Assembly (NCBI RefSeq): GCF_946222815.1 | Contig: NZ_CAMJRK010000041.1 | Span: 1-12,943 of the forward strand | Source: an uncultured Leuconostoc sp. | GTDB lineage: Bacteria; Bacillota; Bacilli; Lactobacillales; Lactobacillaceae | Reading direction: 5' to 3' | DNA length: 12,943 nucleotides | Shown: one piece after another, positions 12,572 to 12,943 of the stretch | Position numbering within the stretch: the first letter of the stretch is position 1 | Layout: every line of letters begins with the position of its first letter | The notes under the pieces: generated by a model | Seen by the model: the letters and a program-made list of their open reading frames with translations, nothing else | Told to the model about the DNA's origin: nothing | The model's database searches: none | Translations under genes and position numbers: made by a program

Positions 12572-12690
12572 ATAAGAAAAAGCACCTACTTGTAATAGGT
12601 GCCCACAACGTTACTATATCAAATAGTGACTATCAAATTGTTGTTAAAAAATAACCTCAACCGGTCAAAGTTAAGTGGTTATTTTTTTGT
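12572..12690 (+). ncRNA. Antisense antitoxin RNA of a type I toxin-antitoxin pair
   Basis: About 119 bases between an extended -10 promoter and an intrinsic terminator, with no open frame of its own. It folds into a 7-bp hairpin (GCACCTA/TAGGTGC, 12582-12602) and a small hairpin at 12613-12627, holds a repeated TATCAAAT (12617-12624, 12631-12638), and ends in the terminator 12646-12688. It runs opposite to the toxin mRNA and overlaps that mRNA's 3' end including the toxin stop codon, as RatA does with TxpA in Bacillus. RNA ends are predicted only. Confidence 0.65.
12646..12688. terminator. Bidirectional terminator shared by toxin mRNA and antitoxin RNA
   Basis: An 11-bp perfect stem (12646-12656 with 12677-12687) around a 20-base loop. 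Each side is a T-run on its own strand, so it can end transcripts arriving from either direction. The toxin stop codon lies in the right arm. Confidence 0.75.
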
Positions 12691-12780
12691 GCTGTTAATT
12701 ATCAATATTATAAGGCTTAGCAAAGCAATGATAAACATACCAAAACTGAACATAAGTCCTATAGCTGACTCAATAGACAC
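12679..12780 (-). CDS. Small hydrophobic toxin (holin-like toxin / TxpA-BsrG type)
   Basis: A 33-residue peptide that starts with GTG and has an AGGAAAGG ribosome site 10 bases upstream. It begins (M)SIESAIGLMFSFGMFIIAL and ends ILIINSTKK. It has a short polar start, one strong membrane-spanning helix (about 6-28) and a charged Lys-Lys tail. The MSxxEALxLMxxFGxF pattern is that of the Hol_Tox (putative holin-like toxin) family common in lactobacilli, related to TxpA of Bacillus, which damages the membrane when free of its antisense RNA. A promoter lies about 100 bases upstream and a convergent RNA gene downstream. It would be toxic to its own cell only when unrepressed. Its size and GTG start hide it from ordinary gene calls. 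Confidence 0.8.
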   Translation of the reverse strand: MSIESAIGLMFSFGMFIIALLSLIILIINSTKK

Positions 12781-12882
12781 AAGGGCTTTTCCTTTCCTAG
12801 AATCTGATACAACGGTTTTAACACCATACGCACCACCGCCATTTCCGGATAGCCACCACTTAACTTATAACGCTGTGTTACT

Positions 12883-12912
12883 AGTATATCATATATACTT
12901 TTTGGCTTTAAA
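12883..12912 (-). promoter_or_regulatory. Promoter of the toxin mRNA
   Basis: On the minus strand, TTTAAA (12907-12912), an 18-base spacer and TATACT (12883-12888). Transcription would start near 12876, giving a leader of about 95 bases before the GTG codon, long enough to fold and hold back translation. Confidence 0.55.
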
Positions 12913-12943
12913 ATTATAAATTATTGCACGCACTAATACGTAT

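Noticed and set aside
12599..12919. Plus-strand open frame of 106 codons at the end of the window
   Set aside because: It has no ribosome site, starts inside the antisense RNA and runs opposite the toxin gene, promoter and terminator; it is a shadow frame.

Overview
The window looks like chromosomal DNA of a low-GC lactic acid bacterium of the Lactobacillaceae, most likely the Leuconostoc/Weissella branch. The AT-rich bases, strong AGGAG-type ribosome sites, a GPH sugar porter next to an alpha-1,6-glucosidase, an L-2-hydroxyisocaproate-type dehydrogenase close to the Weissella enzyme, and a 33-residue holin-like toxin all point there. The genus is inferred from remembered protein similarity; no rRNA or other marker is present.

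Layout. (1) 81-4625, minus strand: a carbohydrate operon. An alpha-1,6-specific GH13 glucosidase is followed by a GPH-family sugar:cation symporter and an unknown 80-residue protein, then a terminator, then a LacI-type regulator. The operon promoter carries a perfect catabolite (cre) box at the centre of a 42-bp palindrome, plus a second 12-bp palindrome suited to the LacI protein. The likely role is uptake and hydrolysis of isomalto-oligosaccharides. (2) 4652-6826: a metal-homeostasis block. A CzrA-like ArsR repressor is divergent from a CadD-family membrane protein. After 0.4 kb of hairpin-rich DNA, a 40-residue basic protein is divergent from a Fur-family regulator. Zur-like boxes lie at the small gene's promoter and just past its end.

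(3) 6843-9833: a three-gene ABC importer (binding protein, permease, ATPase) preceded by a complete ribosome-mediated attenuator. A 15-codon leader peptide ends in Trp-Trp-Arg-Arg, followed by mutually exclusive hairpins and two consecutive terminators. This identifies the importer as a tryptophan transporter (TrpXYZ) and is the most striking feature of the window. Its 3' terminator is a 48-bp palindrome with a perfect 16-bp parS (ParB-binding) site at its centre, which suggests the window lies fairly near the chromosome origin. (4) 9846-10803: an NAD-dependent L-2-hydroxyacid dehydrogenase, with a terminator shared with the gene facing it. (5) 10939-12484: a quinone-oxidoreductase-type dehydrogenase divergent from an HxlR/DUF24 regulator with N-terminal cysteines, with an inverted-repeat operator between them.

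(6) 12538-12912: a compact type I toxin-antitoxin locus absent from ordinary gene calls. It has a GTG-start 33-residue hydrophobic toxin on the minus strand, a convergent antisense RNA with an extended -10 promoter on the plus strand, and a shared bidirectional terminator. The toxin mRNA also has perfectly complementary 12-nt stretches near its 5' and 3' ends.
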